Assembly (NCBI GenBank): GCA_016717345.1
Contig: JADKFR010000003.1
Location: forward strand, 62,001-126,000
Reading direction: 5' to 3'
DNA length: 64,000 bases
DNA from: Propionibacteriaceae bacterium
Lineage (GTDB): Bacteria > Actinomycetota > Actinomycetes > Propionibacteriales > Propionibacteriaceae
Under the pieces are notes generated by a model. It had not been told where the DNA came from. It saw nothing but the letters and a program-made list of their open reading frames with translations, and searched no databases. How positions within the stretch are numbered: position 1 is the first letter of the stretch; each line of letters starts with the position of its first letter. Below, in pieces: positions 1-10,400 of the stretch. Position numbers and translations under genes: made by a program.

Positions 1-589
1 CGCTCGCCACGACCCTGGCCGGGGTACGGTCGCAGACCCGGCGCAGCAGGTCGAGGTTGGGACCGGTGAGCATGCCGTCACTGGCCACGTCGGTGACGAC
101 GTACCGCGCGCAGCCGGCCGCGTCGAGCCGTTCCAGGGTTTCCCACAGGTCGCCACCCTCGCGCGTCCACCCGCGGGCGGCCAACCGCGTGCCCTTGACG
201 TCCAGCCCGATCGCGATCCGGTCCCCGTACTCGCCGATGATCCGGTCGCACCACTGAGGGTTCTCCAGGGCGGCCGTTCCGATGTTCACCCGTCGGCAAC
301 CCGTGGCCAGGGCACGCTCCAGGCTCGCGTCGTCGCGGATCCCGCCCGACAGTTCGACCTTGACCTCGAGTTCGTCCACGATCCCGGCGATGAGTTCGGA
401 GTTGGAGCCCCGCCCGAAGGCGGCATCGAGGTCAACCAGATGGATCCACTCCGCGCCTGCCCGCTGCCAGCGGAGGGCCGCCTCGCGGGGGGACCCGAAG
501 ACTTTCTCACTCCCGGCGACACCCTGGACGAGTTGGACGGCCTGCCCGCCCTGGACGTCGACGGCCGGCAGAAGTTCCAGAGCATTCAC
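1..589 (-). CDS. hisA: HisA/PriA phosphoribosyl isomerase (3' end outside window)
   Basis: Isomerises ProFAR to PRFAR, the fourth step of histidine synthesis, in the cytoplasm. About 196 N-terminal residues of a roughly 240-residue TIM barrel are present; the rest lies beyond the window start. Visible motifs are [13 protein letters not shown] with the first catalytic Asp, the phosphate-binding LSGGIRDD strand, and [12 protein letters not shown] with the second catalytic Asp. The GTG start at 589 overlaps the hisH stop (GTGA), so translation is probably coupled. In actinobacteria this enzyme is usually PriA, which also does the TrpF reaction. The trp cluster in this window has no trpF, which fits that role, but the dual activity is inferred. 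Confidence 0.93.
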   Translation of the reverse strand, partial: MNALELLPAVDVQGGQAVQLVQGVAGSEKVFGSPREAALRWQRAGAEWIHLVDLDAAFGRGSNSELIAGIVDELEVKVELSGGIRDDASLERALATGCRRVNIGTAALENPQWCDRIIGEYGDRIAIGLDVKGTRLAARGWTREGGDLWETLERLDAAGCARYVVTDVASDGMLTGPNLDLLRRVCDRTPARVVAS

Positions 590-1227
590 GGTGCGACGCC
601 TTTGCTTGACAGGGTGCCCACCCAGTTGCGCAGCAATCGCGCACCGGCTTCGCCCGACTTCTCAGGATGGAATTGGGTCGTCCACAAGGGACCCTGCTCG
701 ACGGCCGCGATGAAACGGTCGCCGCCGTGCTCGGTCCAGGTCACCCGGGCGCTGGCCGGCCAGTCCGGGGTCTCATGGACGCCGTAGGAGTGCACGAAGT
801 AGAACCGCTGGTCCTGCACCCCGGCGAACATGGCGGACGCCGCGGGCGGGGTGACGGTGTTCCACCCCATGTGCGGCAGCGGGACGGCGTCCAACTGCTC
901 GACCACGCCCGGCAGGACGCCCAGCCCTTCGCTGGGTGCCCCGTGTTCGACGCCCAACCCGAACATCACCTGGTGGCCGACGCAGATCCCGAGTACGGGT
1001 CGCTTCGCGGCGAGTCGCTGGAGGACGATCCGGGGGCCCCCGACGGCGGCCAACCCATCCATGCAGGCGGCAAACGCGCCCACGCCGGGAACCACCAGCC
1101 CGTCGGCGGTGGCACAGACGTCCGGATCGGCGGACAAGACGACCTCGGCGCCGGCGGCGGCCACCGCGCGGGTGACGGAGTGCAGGTTTCCCGACCCGTA
1201 GTCGAGGACGGCGACCACCACGGTCAC
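586..1227 (-). CDS. hisH: imidazole glycerol phosphate synthase, glutamine amidotransferase subunit HisH
   Basis: Hydrolyses glutamine and channels ammonia to HisF (not in the window) to form imidazole glycerol phosphate. It has 213 residues, the usual size for a class I amidotransferase. The nucleophile elbow is [11 protein letters not shown] with Cys82, and the His/Glu pair lies in TQFHPEKSG (His187, Glu189). The N-terminal [12 protein letters not shown] and the PGVGAF oxyanion strand are typical of the family. The gene overlaps hisB by 4 bp upstream and hisA by 4 bp downstream, so it is part of one tightly coupled his operon. Confidence 0.96.
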   Translation of the reverse strand: MTVVVAVLDYGSGNLHSVTRAVAAAGAEVVLSADPDVCATADGLVVPGVGAFAACMDGLAAVGGPRIVLQRLAAKRPVLGICVGHQVMFGLGVEHGAPSEGLGVLPGVVEQLDAVPLPHMGWNTVTPPAASAMFAGVQDQRFYFVHSYGVHETPDWPASARVTWTEHGGDRFIAAVEQGPLWTTQFHPEKSGEAGARLLRNWVGTLSSKGVAP

Positions 1228-1838
1228 AGCGCGCCCTTGGTGGAGGGGATCTGGCCGGCGATCCGCGGATCGAGCACGATGGCATCACGCAGCGCGCGGG
1301 CCAGCGCCTTGAACTGGGCTTCGACGATGTGGTGCGGATCGCGACCAGCCAGCACGCGCAGGTGCAGGCAGATCTGCGCGTTCAGCGCGAACGACTCGAT
1401 CACGTGCCTGGTCATCGAACCGGCATACGGGACGCCCGAGCCGCCGATCATGGCGTACTGCTGGCCTTCGGGTTCGCCGGCGTGCACGACGTAGGGGCGC
1501 CCGGCGAGGTCGACCACGCAGTGGGCCAGGGCCTCATCCAACGGCACCGTCGCATCGGCGAAGCGTCGGATGCCCGCCTTGTCACCCAGTGCCTGAGCGA
1601 AGGCCTGACCGAGCACGATCGCGGTGTCCTCGATCGAATGGTGGCCATCGATGTGGAGGTCGCCGGTGGTCGTGACCTCGAGGTCGATCAGCGAGTGCTT
1701 GCTCAACGCCGTCAGCATGTGGTCGTAGAAGCCGACCCCGGTGCTGATCCGGGATTGGCCGGTGCCGTCGAGTTGAAGCGCGACGCGCACTGACGACTCG
1801 CTGGTCGTCCGCTCCACCACGGCAGTTCGCGCGCTCAT
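1224..1838 (-). CDS. hisB: imidazoleglycerol-phosphate dehydratase HisB
   Basis: Dehydrates imidazole glycerol phosphate to imidazole acetol phosphate. It has 204 residues, so it is the monofunctional enzyme without the phosphatase domain of the E. coli fusion. The two repeated metal-binding halves are visible as [14 protein letters not shown] and [17 protein letters not shown] in the first half, and as the [10 protein letters not shown] and [17 protein letters not shown] stretches in the second; their histidines and glutamates bind the two Mn ions. The ATG at 1838 overlaps the hisC stop by 4 bp. Confidence 0.96.
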   Translation of the reverse strand: MSARTAVVERTTSESSVRVALQLDGTGQSRISTGVGFYDHMLTALSKHSLIDLEVTTTGDLHIDGHHSIEDTAIVLGQAFAQALGDKAGIRRFADATVPLDEALAHCVVDLAGRPYVVHAGEPEGQQYAMIGGSGVPYAGSMTRHVIESFALNAQICLHLRVLAGRDPHHIVEAQFKALARALRDAIVLDPRIAGQIPSTKGAL

Positions 1839-2929
1839 CGGATCTCCTCCAGTACCTCGGCCAATGCGGTGTAGAACTGCTCGGTTTCGGCCGGCGTGCC
1901 CACCGAAACCCGCAGGAAGCCGGCCGGGCCGGTCTCTCGAACCAGCACGCCGCGCTCGAGCAGTCGCTGCCAGACATCATGCCGGTCGGCAAAGCGCCCG
2001 AACAAACAGAAGTTGGCGTCGGAGTCGACGACCTCGACTCCCAGGTGAGGCAGGCGGATCAGCATCTCGTCCCGGACTCGTCGGAGCAGGTCGACCTGGG
2101 CGAGCATCTCGGCGGCGTGGGCCAGCGCCACCCGAGCCAGCGCCTGGGTTTGGCCCGACAGGTGATACGGCAGCCGGACGATGCGGCAGGCGTCCACGAT
2201 CGCTGGCGTAGCCGCGAGGTACCCCACCCTGCCCCCGGCAAGCGCGAACGCCTTGCTCATCGTCCGGGAAACCACGAGATTCCCGAACTCCGGCAGCAGC
2301 GTGAGCGAGGTTCGCTCCGGGTGCCTGGCGAACTCCTGGTAGGCCTCGTCCACCACCACGATCGCCTCGGTTCCGGCCACGATGCGCCGGACGGTCTCCA
2401 CGGGCGTCGTGGTGCCGGTGGGGTTGTTGGGCGTGGTGAGGACGACCACGCTGGGCTGGTGGCGAGCGATGGCGGCCAGGGCGGCCTCGGCGTCGATCCC
2501 GAAATCGTCACGCCGCGCCGCGGTGACGTACCCGCTGTGGGTGTTGCGCGCGTATTCGGGATACATCGAGTAGGTGGGGGTGAAGGAGAGGACGCGCCGC
2601 CCCGGCCCGGCGAAGGCCTGCAGCAGGTGGGTCATCACCTCGTTGGAGCCGTTGGCCGCCCAGACCTGGTCGGCTGTCAGCCCGTGGCCCAGATAGGCTG
2701 CGAGATCCCCCCGCAGGCCGAGCGCCTCCCGGTCGGGATACCGGTTGACCTCACCGGCCACGGTGGCGATCGCCGCAGCCATCTCCGCGATGATCGCGGG
2801 GCCCGGAGGGTACGGGTTCTCGTTGACGTTGAGTCTCACCGCGACGTCGAGCTGGGGTGCCCCGTAGGGCTCCTGGCCCACCAATTCGGGACGCAACGGC
2901 AACTCGGCCAGGGTCACGTCGGGCCTCAT
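1835..2929 (-). CDS. hisC: histidinol-phosphate aminotransferase HisC
   Basis: PLP-dependent transamination of imidazole acetol phosphate with glutamate to L-histidinol phosphate. It has 364 residues from the ATG at 2929, which overlaps the hisD stop (ATGA). The open frame runs further upstream, but that extension lies inside hisD and is composition-driven. Fold type I markers are [12 protein letters not shown] near the N terminus, [15 protein letters not shown], the [11 protein letters not shown] loop, [10 protein letters not shown] with the PLP-pyridine Asp, and [16 protein letters not shown] with the Schiff-base Lys. It is the second gene of the his operon. Confidence 0.95.
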   Translation of the reverse strand: MRPDVTLAELPLRPELVGQEPYGAPQLDVAVRLNVNENPYPPGPAIIAEMAAAIATVAGEVNRYPDREALGLRGDLAAYLGHGLTADQVWAANGSNEVMTHLLQAFAGPGRRVLSFTPTYSMYPEYARNTHSGYVTAARRDDFGIDAEAALAAIARHQPSVVVLTTPNNPTGTTTPVETVRRIVAGTEAIVVVDEAYQEFARHPERTSLTLLPEFGNLVVSRTMSKAFALAGGRVGYLAATPAIVDACRIVRLPYHLSGQTQALARVALAHAAEMLAQVDLLRRVRDEMLIRLPHLGVEVVDSDANFCLFGRFADRHDVWQRLLERGVLVRETGPAGFLRVSVGTPAETEQFYTALAEVLEEIR

Positions 2930-4239
2930 GCCCCGACCCCGTCCCCACCGCGACGGACCCTCACCGCGGCCCCATGGGCCGGCAGGTTCTCGGCCTCGGC
3001 AAAGGTCTCCACCACCCCCGCCACGGCAAGCAGCGCGTCCCGGGTGTAATCGATGACGTGGACGGCCTTGCGGAAGCTCTTCACGTTCAGGCCCGAGGAG
3101 TGGCAGGCGCACCCGGCCGTGGGCAGCACGTGGGTGCTGCCGGCGGAATAGTCGCCCAGGGACACCGGAGACCAGGCTCCCAGGAAGATCGCCCCCGCAT
3201 TGCGGATCCGGGCAACCACGGCCCCGGGGTCGGCCGTCTGGATCTCCAGGTGCTCGGCGGCATAGGCGTTGACGACGTCGATCCCCTGGGCGAGATCCTC
3301 CACCAGCACGACCGCCGACTGTCGCCCGGCGAGGGCCGTCCGGACTCGATCGGCATGACGCGTCGCCGGGACCTGGGCCTCCAGGGCTTCGAGGACAGCA
3401 TCGGCGAGTCCTGGCGACGGTGTCACCAGGACGGCCGCTGCCATCGGGTCGTGTTCGGCCTGGGAGATCAGATCGGCCGCCACGAAGGCCGGCTCGGCCG
3501 TCTCGTCGGCAAGGATCGCGATCTCGGTGGGCCCCGCCTCGGAGTCGATGCCGATCCGGCCGCGCAGCAGTCGTTTGGCAGCCACCACGTAGATGTTTCC
3601 AGGCCCGGTCACCATGTCGACCGGTTCACACAGGTCGGGCACGCCATAGGCGAACATGGCGATCGCCTGCGCGCCACCGACGGCGTAGACCTCGTCCACG
3701 CCGAGCAGGGCGCAGACCGCCAGGATGCTCGGGTGCGGCAACCCGCCGAACTCGGCCTGCGGCGGTGAGGCGACCGCGATGGACGTCACGCCGGCGACCT
3801 GGGCCGGGATCACATTCATCAGGACGCTGGACGCCAGCGGCGCCAGACCACCCGGCACGTACAACCCGACCCGCGCCACCGGTACGGAACGCTGTTCGAC
3901 AATCGCCCCCGGCGCCACCTCGACGCGGACGATGTCGGCGTCCCGTTCCTGATCGGCAACCATCCGCCGCCGGCGAATGGACTCGACGAAGGCAGCTCGA
4001 AGCTCCGGCTGCAGACCGGCTTCCGCCTCGGCCAGGGCGGCCGCGGGCACCCGCAGGTGCTCCGGGACGACGCGATCGAATTGCGCTGAGAATTCGCGCA
4101 GGGCCGCCTGGCCGCGCTCGGCGACCGCTTCGCAGATCGGACGCACCCGCTCCACCGCCTGCTCGACATCGAGCGCTGCACGTGGCATCACGCTGCGATA
4201 GTCCAGAACGCGACCCCGCAGGTCCAAAGTCTTCAGCAC
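2926..4239 (-). CDS. hisD: histidinol dehydrogenase HisD
   Basis: Performs the last two oxidations, histidinol to histidine, with NAD and zinc. It has 437 residues, the normal length. Conserved segments are [16 protein letters not shown], the NAD loop [13 protein letters not shown], the catalytic/zinc region [13 protein letters not shown], the AAEHLEI Glu-His pair, and [11 protein letters not shown]. It is the first gene of the his operon; the GTG start at 4239 has no Shine-Dalgarno sequence but lies 7 nt after a TAGAAT box, which suggests a leaderless or nearly leaderless mRNA. Confidence 0.96.
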   Translation of the reverse strand: MLKTLDLRGRVLDYRSVMPRAALDVEQAVERVRPICEAVAERGQAALREFSAQFDRVVPEHLRVPAAALAEAEAGLQPELRAAFVESIRRRRMVADQERDADIVRVEVAPGAIVEQRSVPVARVGLYVPGGLAPLASSVLMNVIPAQVAGVTSIAVASPPQAEFGGLPHPSILAVCALLGVDEVYAVGGAQAIAMFAYGVPDLCEPVDMVTGPGNIYVVAAKRLLRGRIGIDSEAGPTEIAILADETAEPAFVAADLISQAEHDPMAAAVLVTPSPGLADAVLEALEAQVPATRHADRVRTALAGRQSAVVLVEDLAQGIDVVNAYAAEHLEIQTADPGAVVARIRNAGAIFLGAWSPVSLGDYSAGSTHVLPTAGCACHSSGLNVKSFRKAVHVIDYTRDALLAVAGVVETFAEAENLPAHGAAVRVRRGGDGVGA

Positions 4240-4246
4240 AGCGGCG

Positions 4247-4252
4247 ATTCTA
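4247..4252 (-). promoter_or_regulatory. predicted -10 box of the his operon
   Basis: TAGAAT on the minus strand; its last T is at -8 relative to the hisD GTG. There is no ribosome-binding site between the box and the start, so a start-codon-proximal transcription start is inferred. Confidence 0.5.
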
Positions 4253-4302
4253 CGCGGGGACGGCGCGTGGGCAGCGTCGGGTTCAGGACGGCGGAGGTGA
4301 TA

Positions 4303-4308
4303 GACAAT
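4303..4308 (+). promoter_or_regulatory. possible -10 box for the DUF554 gene
   Basis: GACAAT precedes the ATG at 4314 by five C residues and no Shine-Dalgarno motif is seen. The position suits a leaderless start but the match to TAnnnT is partial. It sits back to back with the his promoter in a 74-bp divergent gap. Confidence 0.3.
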
Positions 4309-4313
4309 CCCCC

Positions 4314-5051
4314 ATGTTCATCGGGGCCGGCACTGTCATCAATGTCGTCACCGTTGTCGTGGGCAGCCTCCTGGGGCTGGCGATCGGCCACCGCCTGCCG
4401 GAACGAACCCGCTCCCTGGTCACTCAGATCCTCGGACTGATCTCACTGGTGATCGGAGCGCAGTCGATCGCGTCCGGGCTGTCCGACGCTTTCGCAGCGG
4501 AGGTTGGGCCCAACGCGCGACTGCTCGTCGTCCTCGGCTCCCTCCTGATCGGCGGGCTGATCGGGTCCGCGATCCGACTTGAGGACCGCCTTGACGGCAG
4601 TGCGGCCTGGCTCCGCTCACGATTCGCCCAGGGCGCCGACGAGAGCACGTTCATCGAAGCTGCGGTCACGGCCACCCTGATCTTCTGTGTCGGTCCCCTG
4701 TCGATTCTCGGCTCGCTGTCGGACGGGCTGGGCAACGGCGCGGACCAGCTCATCGTCAAGGCCACGATGGACGGTTTCGCCTCGATCGCCTTCGCCTCCA
4801 GCCTCGGCATCGGCGTCATCTTCTCGGTGATCCCGATGCTGCTCTACCAGGGTTCGCTGACCCTGGTCGGGTTGTGGTTGGGCAACTTCCTGCCCCCCGG
4901 CCAGCTGGACGCGCTGACGGCCACCGGCGGGGTGATCCTGTTGGGACTCGGCTTCCGACTGTCCGGGATCAAGCAGGTCCCGATCGGCGACCTACTGCCG
5001 GCGCTGGTCGTCGCACCGCTGCTGACGGCACTGGTGGGCCTCATCCTCTGA
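4314..5051 (+). CDS. DUF554 family membrane protein
   Basis: Integral membrane protein of 245 residues with about six to seven hydrophobic segments and the DUF554 pattern: the N-terminal [18 protein letters not shown] helix with small residues, a central [16 protein letters not shown] motif and [19 protein letters not shown]. The molecular function of the family is not established; E. coli YdfK/YqgA-type proteins are relatives. The ATG at 4314 is chosen because the protein begins exactly where family members do; the longer open frame upstream is antisense to hisD. It is monocistronic and divergent from the his operon. Confidence 0.85.
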   Translation: MFIGAGTVINVVTVVVGSLLGLAIGHRLPERTRSLVTQILGLISLVIGAQSIASGLSDAFAAEVGPNARLLVVLGSLLIGGLIGSAIRLEDRLDGSAAWLRSRFAQGADESTFIEAAVTATLIFCVGPLSILGSLSDGLGNGADQLIVKATMDGFASIAFASSLGIGVIFSVIPMLLYQGSLTLVGLWLGNFLPPGQLDALTATGGVILLGLGFRLSGIKQVPIGDLLPALVVAPLLTALVGLIL

Positions 5052-5086
5052 GGCTGAGCACTCCGACCATCGACCACGGACGACCG

Positions 5087-6559
5087 CTAGCACCCACCCA
5101 GGACCTCGGTGGCCGCGAGGGCGTCGTCGAGGGCAGCACGGCCACGCACCAGCGCCTCGCTCGCCCTGGCCCGCTCCTGAGCGATCAGGACCTCGAAGCT
5201 GCCGGTCGCGACGGCTCCGGCCGCCTGGTGGGCGATCCCCGCAAGGAGTTCGCAGGCGACCGCGGAATCCTGAACCTCGCCGAACGCTTCGGTGACCCGG
5301 GTCCAGGACTTCGCGTGGGCCCTGGCGTCGGGGCCGAAGGCCGGCGTCAGGGCCTCGCAGGCGTAGCGCACCGCTTTGGCCTCCTTGCGACACTCGTGCC
5401 AGGCATGCAGGTCTTCAGGGTTCGCCACGGCGACGTCCCGAGCCAGGGCCACCCGATCGCGCGCCCGCCGCAGCAGGGACGGCAGCACCTCCTCGGCGGG
5501 TCGAGCTGCCTTGGCACGGTAGGGCGGTTCGGCCAGGAAGCTCGCCAAGGACCGGTGGAGTTCGTCGTAGCGGGGAGTGTTCATGGTGGCCACCATCTCG
5601 GCGTGGGCCTGGGCGTGGGTCGCGACCAGGGTGGCCAGCATCAGCTCGCGACCCGGCTCCCCCTCGGGAATCCCGGCCTGATCCAGGGCCTCCTCCAGTC
5701 GGTCCCGCAGGACTTCGGCGTCCCGCGGCACGCCGAGTTCGCCGGCATGCCAGCGCAGTTCCGTCCGCAGAGCCCGTACCCCTCCCCGCGTGTACAGCGG
5801 GGCGAACGTCTGAAGGACGCTTCGGAGGCGGCGGGTTGCGACTCGGCTGCGGTGGACCGAATCCGGCGCGTCACGCCGAGAGTCCGCCTCCTTCGACTGG
5901 AGGGTGCCGACCTGCACGGCCAGATACTCCGCGATCACGGACCCGGCCGGGCCCCCGGGGCCCCTGACCGCGGAATCCTCAGCAGCCATCGCTTCCTGCA
6001 ACGCCCTCCCGATCTTCGACTGCAGGAGGGCCGGGCGGATCCCAGCGTCGGCGAACGTGCCGGCGACGGCATCGATCAGCGATTCCGGACCGTTCACCAG
6101 CTCAACCTCGGCCTCCCGCCAGGCGTGGACGGCACCTCCCACGACCACCCGGACGGCGTCCTCGCAGACGAGGGCCGAGACGTCGCCGGCCGGCCCCCTC
6201 AGTTCGGTCTGGCGACGTTGCGTTGACAACTGGGCGACCGGAATGAGCGGTTGGTCCACCAGGGTGGCTGCCACCAGTGACCGCAGCGCTTCGGGTGGGC
6301 GAGGCAGATCCACCGGGGCCTGCATTTCGTGTCGGTGCTCGGCATCGTTGCCCGGCAGCTTCACGTGCCAGCCTTCGTCAACCCCTCCGACGCGGTGCCG
6401 GACGACCTGGTGGGCGCGCGTGAGGACGAAGTGCGGGCTGTCGAAGTAGGTGGCGGCGAGCTGTAGTTCCACCACCTCGCCGGGGTCGCCGAGGTGTTCC
6501 AGCCCGGGGAGGGCCTGTCCGTCGGCGAGGGCGAACTTGCGTTCGATCTCTGCGGTCAC
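5087..6559 (-). CDS. CYTH and CHAD domain protein
   Basis: Two domains in 490 residues. Residues 1 to about 190 form a CYTH triphosphate-tunnel domain beginning with the ExExK signature EIERKF, with further basic strands such as HVKLPG. Residues from about 230 form a CHAD helical domain with two histidine/arginine helices, VHRSRVATRRLRSVL and HAWHECRKEAKAVRYACE. CYTH proteins hydrolyse inorganic or organic triphosphates, and CHAD binds polyphosphate, so a role in short polyphosphate metabolism is likely but unproven. The ATG at 6559 overlaps the stop of the upstream membrane gene (ATGA), so the two are co-translated. Confidence 0.88.
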   Translation of the reverse strand: MTAEIERKFALADGQALPGLEHLGDPGEVVELQLAATYFDSPHFVLTRAHQVVRHRVGGVDEGWHVKLPGNDAEHRHEMQAPVDLPRPPEALRSLVAATLVDQPLIPVAQLSTQRRQTELRGPAGDVSALVCEDAVRVVVGGAVHAWREAEVELVNGPESLIDAVAGTFADAGIRPALLQSKIGRALQEAMAAEDSAVRGPGGPAGSVIAEYLAVQVGTLQSKEADSRRDAPDSVHRSRVATRRLRSVLQTFAPLYTRGGVRALRTELRWHAGELGVPRDAEVLRDRLEEALDQAGIPEGEPGRELMLATLVATHAQAHAEMVATMNTPRYDELHRSLASFLAEPPYRAKAARPAEEVLPSLLRRARDRVALARDVAVANPEDLHAWHECRKEAKAVRYACEALTPAFGPDARAHAKSWTRVTEAFGEVQDSAVACELLAGIAHQAAGAVATGSFEVLIAQERARASEALVRGRAALDDALAATEVLGGC

Positions 6560-7197
6560 CGGGGACTCACCGGTGAACTCACTGCCGTCACGACACCACG
6601 CTCATCCACGGTCTCCTCCTCGATGGGGACGGGTTCGGGCTGCCGCCTGCGTCGCCGCGGCGGCGCATCCTCTGGTCCCAGCGCCGACGCCAGCAGGACC
6701 GGCGCCACGGCGGCGAAGGGCCAGACCGCCAGAGCGGACCATGAGCGCAGCTGCAACGAGATCGGGACCAGGTCATCGGGGCTGGCGGTGGCCAGCCGTT
6801 CCTCGAAGGAGCCCGGGCCGAGCAGTTGCCCAAGGAGCCAGCAGACCACCGCGGCCATGAGACCGGCGCCGGCGGCCAGGAGCGCCGTCGGCCACCCCAG
6901 GGGCTTGAACCACCGCCAAGTCACGATTCCCAGGCCGAGCCCCACGAAAGCACCACAGATCACGAACCAGGCGTCACTGGCGACGAATTGGGTGAGGGCG
7001 CGCTCAGACACCGTCGCCGAACCATCCGCCAGAATCCGATAGGTGGGCAGGTCGACCACATTGGCCCAGAACACCGCGCTCAGTCCCCCGACCACCAAGG
7101 CGAGCGCCGCCAGAAGGCCGATCCAGGGCACTACCTCCGAGATGGGCCGCGCAACGGCCTCCTCGGTGAAGGTTTCCTCCGACAGTGTGGTGCTCAC
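6556..7197 (-). CDS. small multi-span membrane protein, DUF2567-like
   Basis: 213 residues from the GTG at 7197. Four hydrophobic segments are visible, at roughly residues 19-41, 75-97, 104-128 and 155-180, followed by a cytoplasmic-looking Arg/Pro/Glu-rich tail (DAPPRRRRRQPEPVPIEEE). The overall plan resembles actinobacterial DUF2567 proteins, but I am only moderately sure of the family and no function is known. The longer open frame upstream runs through a tandem repeat array and is not credible coding. It overlaps the CYTH-CHAD gene by 4 bp. A TAGGCT box lies just upstream. Confidence 0.7.
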   Translation of the reverse strand: MSTTLSEETFTEEAVARPISEVVPWIGLLAALALVVGGLSAVFWANVVDLPTYRILADGSATVSERALTQFVASDAWFVICGAFVGLGLGIVTWRWFKPLGWPTALLAAGAGLMAAVVCWLLGQLLGPGSFEERLATASPDDLVPISLQLRSWSALAVWPFAAVAPVLLASALGPEDAPPRRRRRQPEPVPIEEETVDERGVVTAVSSPVSPR

Positions 7198-7204
7198 GGC
7201 GCAG

Positions 7205-7210
7205 AGCCTA
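7205..7210 (-). promoter_or_regulatory. predicted -10 box for the membrane protein/CYTH-CHAD pair
   Basis: TAGGCT on the minus strand with its last T at -8 from the GTG at 7197. Its first base coincides with the edge of the first 78-bp repeat, so the array abuts this promoter. Confidence 0.4.
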
Positions 7211-7467
7211 GACGACGAAAGCATGAACGGCGTGAGCCGTTCATGGTGAGGAGTCTTGACGAGAGCCGCGTGAGCGGGTCGAGGATCAGACGACGAAAGC
7301 ATGAACGGCGTGAGCCGTTCATGGTGAGGAGTCTTGACGAGAGCCGCGTGAGCGGGTCGAGGATCAGACGACGAAAGCATGAACGGCGTGAGCCGTTCAT
7401 GGTGAGGAGTCTTGACGAGAGCCGCGTGAGCGGGTCGAGGATCAGACGACGAAAGCCGCGTGAGCGG
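7210..7467. repeat. three 78-bp tandem repeats with hairpins plus a truncated fourth copy
   Basis: Identical copies start at 7210, 7288 and 7366. A fourth copy starts at 7444, keeps its first 12 bases, then jumps to the CCGCGTGAGCGG element of the unit. Each unit contains a perfect 9-bp stem (CATGAACGG, loop CGTGAG, CCGTTCATG) at 7222-7245 and +78/+156, and a smaller CCGC-GTGA-GCGG hairpin. The period is 26 codons, so spurious open frames run through it on both strands. It lies between the dnaE stop and the start of the next minus-strand gene. There are no spacers, so it is not a CRISPR. Confidence 0.95.
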
Positions 7468-7470
7468 CCC

Positions 7471-10400
7471 TCACACGTTCACGCAGGACGGACCGAGCAG
7501 GGCCTTCAGGTCGGCAACCAAAGGGCGCGACGGCGTGACCTTCAGCCCGTCATCGAGTCGCCAGACCTTGCTGCGGTTGGTCTGGGTGATCAGCTTCACT
7601 CTCACCTCGGTGGGTCCCGGGTGGGCGCGCAGCACGCTGCGGAGCTGTTCGACCACGGCCGGCGTGCAGCGCACCGCCGGCATTGAGATCACCAGGGGCC
7701 CCGAAGGGCCTTCCGTGACATCCGGGAAGTGCACCTCGTTGCCCTGCAATTCGATGCTGTCATCCTTGGAGCGCACCCGGCCCTTGATCCTCACCACGGT
7801 GTCGGTCGCCAGCGATCCAGCGACCACCTGGTAGACCTTCGGGAACAACAACACTTCCACCCCGGCCTCGAGGTCCTCCACGCTCACGATGGCCCAGATA
7901 TCGCCTGCCTTGGTCTGCTTGCGAACGACCTGAGTGATCATCCCGGCGATCGTGACCTGCCCGTCGCGAGGGCCGTCATCGGAGCGCAACATGCCGATGC
8001 TGAGGTCGCGGTGGGACTCGAGAATGTGTTCCAGGCCCTGCAGGGGGTGGTCGCTGACATAGAGGCCCAGCATTTCCCGCTCAAAGGCCAGCCTCACCCG
8101 TTTGTCCCACTCCCCCAGTTCCGGGACCGGCGCCCCGACCAGCTTGGCCTCGGAGCCGCCGAAGTCCCCGAACAGGTCGTCTTGGCCGTTCGCCTGGTTC
8201 CGCTTCAGGTCGATGACCTCGTCCACCTTCTGTTCGAAGCACTCCATCAGCGAACGCCGGGTGTGCCCCATCGAATCGAAGGCCCCAGCCTTGATCAGCG
8301 ACTCGATCACGCGCTTGTTGCAGACCACCAGCGGAACCTGGTCGAGGAAGGTGTTGAAGTCAGCCGCCTTGCCGTGGTCGCCCCTGGCTTCGACGATCCC
8401 CCGCACCACGTTCTCGCCGACGTTGCGAATCGCGGCCAGTCCGTAGCGGATGTCCTCCCCGACGGGGGTGAACATGCCGTCCGACTCGTTGACGTCCGGC
8501 GGCAACACCCGAATCCCCATCCGTCGGCACTCGGCCAGGTAGATCGCGGACTTGTCCTTGTCGTCCTTGACCGATTGCAGGAGGGCGGCCATGAATTCGG
8601 CCGGGTAGTGGGCCTTGAGATAGGCGGTCCAGTAGGAAATCAGCCCATAGGCCGCCGTGTGGGCCTTGTTGAACGCGTAGGCCGAGAACGGGATCAGGAT
8701 CTCCCACAACGTCCGGATCGCGGCGTCGGAGTACCCGTTCGCCCGCATTCCGGCCTCGAAGGGCACGAACTCCTTGTCGAGCACCTCCTTCTTCTTCTTG
8801 CCCATCGCCCGCCGGAGCAGGTCGGCCCGGCCGAGGCTGTAGCCGGCCACCCGTTGGGCGATCTGCTGCACCTGCTCCTGGTAGACGATCAGGCCGTGGG
8901 TGATGTCGAGGATGTCGGCCAGCGGCTCGGCGAGCTCCGGGTGGATCGGGGCGATCGGCTGCCGGCCGGTCTTGCGCAGCGCGTAGTTGGTGTGGCTGTC
9001 AGCCCCCATCGGGCCTGGTCGGTACAGCGCCAGGGCTGCGGAGATGTCCTCGAACGAGTCCGGCTGCATTTGCTTGAGCAGCACCCGCAGGCCGCCCCCG
9101 TCCAACTGGAAGATGCCCAGGGTTTCGCCCGTGGCGAGCAACTCGAAAGTGGCGCGGTCGGTCGGGTCCTTGCTGAGGGCGTCCAGGTCCACCTCGACCC
9201 CGCGGTTGGCTTTCACGTTGGCCAGGGCATCGTCGAGAATGGTGAGATTGCGCAGCCCGAGGAAGTCCATCTTGACCAGGCCGAGGGCCTCGCACCCCGG
9301 GTAGTCGAATTGGGTGATGATCGCCCCGTCGTTCTCCCGCTTCATGATCGGGACGATGTCCATCAACGGCTCGCTCGACATGATCACACCGGCGGCATGG
9401 ACGCCCCACTGCCGCTTCAACCCCTCGATGCCACGCGCGGTGTCCACCACCTCGCGGATCTCGGGATCGTTGTCGTACAGTGCGCGAAACTCGCCGCCCT
9501 CGGCGTACCGCTCGTGGGCCGGGTCGAAGACGTCGGCCAGCGAGACGTCCTTGCCCTGGACCGGAGCGGTGAACGCCTTGGTCAGTTGCTCACCCAGGGA
9601 GAACGGCTTGCCGAGCACTCGCCCCGCATCCTTGATCGCCTGCTTGGCCTTGATGGTGCCGTAGGTGACGATCTGGCAGACGCGGTCATCGCCGTACTTC
9701 TGACTCACGTAGTGGATCACTTCGCCACGCCGGCGCTCGTCGAAGTCGATGTCGAAGTCCGGCATGGAGGGGCGTTCGGGATTCAGGAAGCGTTCGAAGA
9801 TCAACCCGTGCGGGACGGGGTCCAGGTCGGTGATGCGCATCGCATAGGCGCACATCGATCCGGCCCCGGACCCGCGCCCGGGCCCGACCCGGATGCCGTT
9901 GTCCTTGGCCCAGTTGATGAAGTCGGCGACCACCAGGAAGTAGCCGGCGTACCCCTTGTCGATGATCACGTCCTGCTCGAAAGCCGCCTGCTCGCGCGCG
10001 TAACTGGGCACGCCGTCAGGGAAACGGACGCTCAGCCCGCGGTCCACCTCCTTGATGAACCAGGACGCTTCGCTCTCCCCCGCCGGGACATCGAAGCGGG
10101 GCATGAAGGTGCCGACCCCTTCGTCGAACGTGGTCGTACAGCGCTCGGCGATGGCCAGAGTGTTGTCGCAGGCCTCAGGGAGTTCGGCGAAGAGGTGCCG
10201 CATCTGTTCGGGCGACTTGAGGTAGTAGCCGTTGCCATCGAACCGGAACCGGTTCGGGGTGTCCTTGTTGGAACCGGAGGAGACACACAGCAGCACGTCA
10301 TGGGCCTCGGCGTCGGAGGCCTTGCAATAGTGGAGGTCGTTGGTGGCCACCAAGGGCAGGTCCAGCTGCCGGGCGAGTCGCACCAGATCCTTACGGACGC

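Noticed and set aside
3420..4313. Long N-terminal extension of the DUF554 protein
   Set aside because: It is Arg/Pro-rich shadow sequence opposite hisD; the membrane protein starts at the ATG at 4314.
7194..7400. Short open frames within the 78-bp repeats (both strands), and the N-terminal extension of the membrane gene through the array
   Set aside because: They exist only because the repeat period is 26 codons without stops; the encoded peptides are pure repeat translations.
7210..7467. CRISPR-like array
   Set aside because: The repeated units adjoin directly with no unique spacers, and no cas genes are nearby.
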